Positions 5,808 through 6,101 of a stretch of DNA of 6,101 bases are shown here, in pieces (position 1 is the stretch's first letter; the number at the start of each line of letters is the position of its first letter). The stretch lies in contig JAGGZZ010000190.1 in the NCBI GenBank assembly GCA_021161765.1, positions 1-6,101 of the forward strand, read 5' to 3'. Source of the DNA: Candidatus Methanophagales archaeon (GTDB taxonomy: Archaea > Halobacteriota > Syntropharchaeia > Alkanophagales > Methanospirareceae). The translations under genes and the position numbers were made by a program. Below the pieces are notes generated by a model that worked only from the letters and a program-made list of their open reading frames with translations, was not told the origin of the DNA and searched no databases.

Positions 5808-5812
5808 TTGTC

Positions 5813-6101
5813 ATGAGCGTGGGACTGCCCACTAAGCAAATGATGGAACAGATGAGCATTCGACCATCTAAGGAATCCGATGAAGCATCGGTTTATGATT
5901 TAATTACCTTATTAACTTGACTTTCGGAGATAGTAATTTATCACCCAAATAATTCTCCATTTGATGAGGTTATCTCTGCGGAGAAATTATTCAGAATACT
6001 AATTGGTCTGGATAAAGAAGAAACCATTCTCCCCTTCATTTTGAGGATTCCGCCGGGAAAACTCACGAGCCAGGCTTTTTGGGAACACATGGAATATCTG
6101 A
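5813..6101 (+). pseudogene. Gene interrupted by an in-frame TGA, 3' end beyond the window
   Basis: Translation from ATG 5813 gives 35 residues (start MSVGLPTKQMMEQMSIRPSK, then a helix ending YDLITLLT) and meets TGA at 5918-5920. The same frame then stays open for 60 codons to the window end: LSEIVIYHPNNSPFDEV, ISAEKLFRILIGLDKEETIL and RIPPGKLTSQAFWEHMEYL. No ATG, GTG or TTG start with a ribosome binding site follows the TGA, so the downstream part cannot easily be a gene of its own. The simplest reading is a nonsense-mutated gene. A TGG (Trp) to TGA change would fit LLT-W-LSE. UGA read as selenocysteine, or a sequencing error, are alternatives. I do not recognise the family. It lies 46 bases after the afpA-like gene on the same strand and may share its transcript. 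Confidence 0.5.

Overview
The window looks archaeal, probably from an anaerobic methane- or alkane-oxidising or methanogen-related euryarchaeote (ANME-1 / Syntrophoarchaeum-like). This is inference from four things: adjacent genes for an iron-sulfur flavoprotein (Isf-like) and an archaeoflavoprotein (AfpA-like), a sequon-rich secreted protein with a C-terminal module I associate with such archaea, archaeal-style GGTG-type ribosome binding sites, and A+T-rich DNA with long imperfect inverted repeats between genes. No rRNA, tRNA or CRISPR array is visible.

Layout. Positions 1-1488 (minus strand) hold a polytopic membrane protein whose reading frame is broken at a run of six G (514-519, minus-strand sense) and perhaps again at a run of seven T (175-181). 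A further minus-strand reading frame is open at the window edge (1-99). Divergently, 1614-3167 (plus) encodes a secreted, heavily sequon-decorated surface protein of unknown function. It is followed within 26 bases by a compact three-gene cassette: a DNA-binding antitoxin-like protein (3194-3517), a PIN-domain VapC-like nuclease (3514-4056, ATGA overlap), and a small helical protein (4074-4283).

The right part carries two flavoprotein genes, isf-like (4389-5036) and afpA-like (5212-5766). Each is preceded by a different intergenic inverted repeat: repeat 1 at 4262-4350 and repeat 2 at 5014-5179. Each repeat intrudes into the 3' end of the gene before it and supplies its last codons and stop. 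The last reading frame (5813 to the window end) has a good ribosome binding site but an in-frame TGA at 5918-5920, after which the same frame continues as convincing coding sequence.

How the parts may work together. Isf and AfpA both belong to FMN electron-transfer families linked to ferredoxin in anaerobic archaea, so they may form a redox or oxygen-protection pair, although repeat 2 now separates them. The PIN cassette is probably an independent type II toxin-antitoxin-like module. The membrane protein and the surface protein are unassigned. The points most worth a second look are the same-frame TGA at the right end, the homopolymer frameshift(s) at the left, the extra third gene of the PIN cassette, and the repeats that form gene ends.
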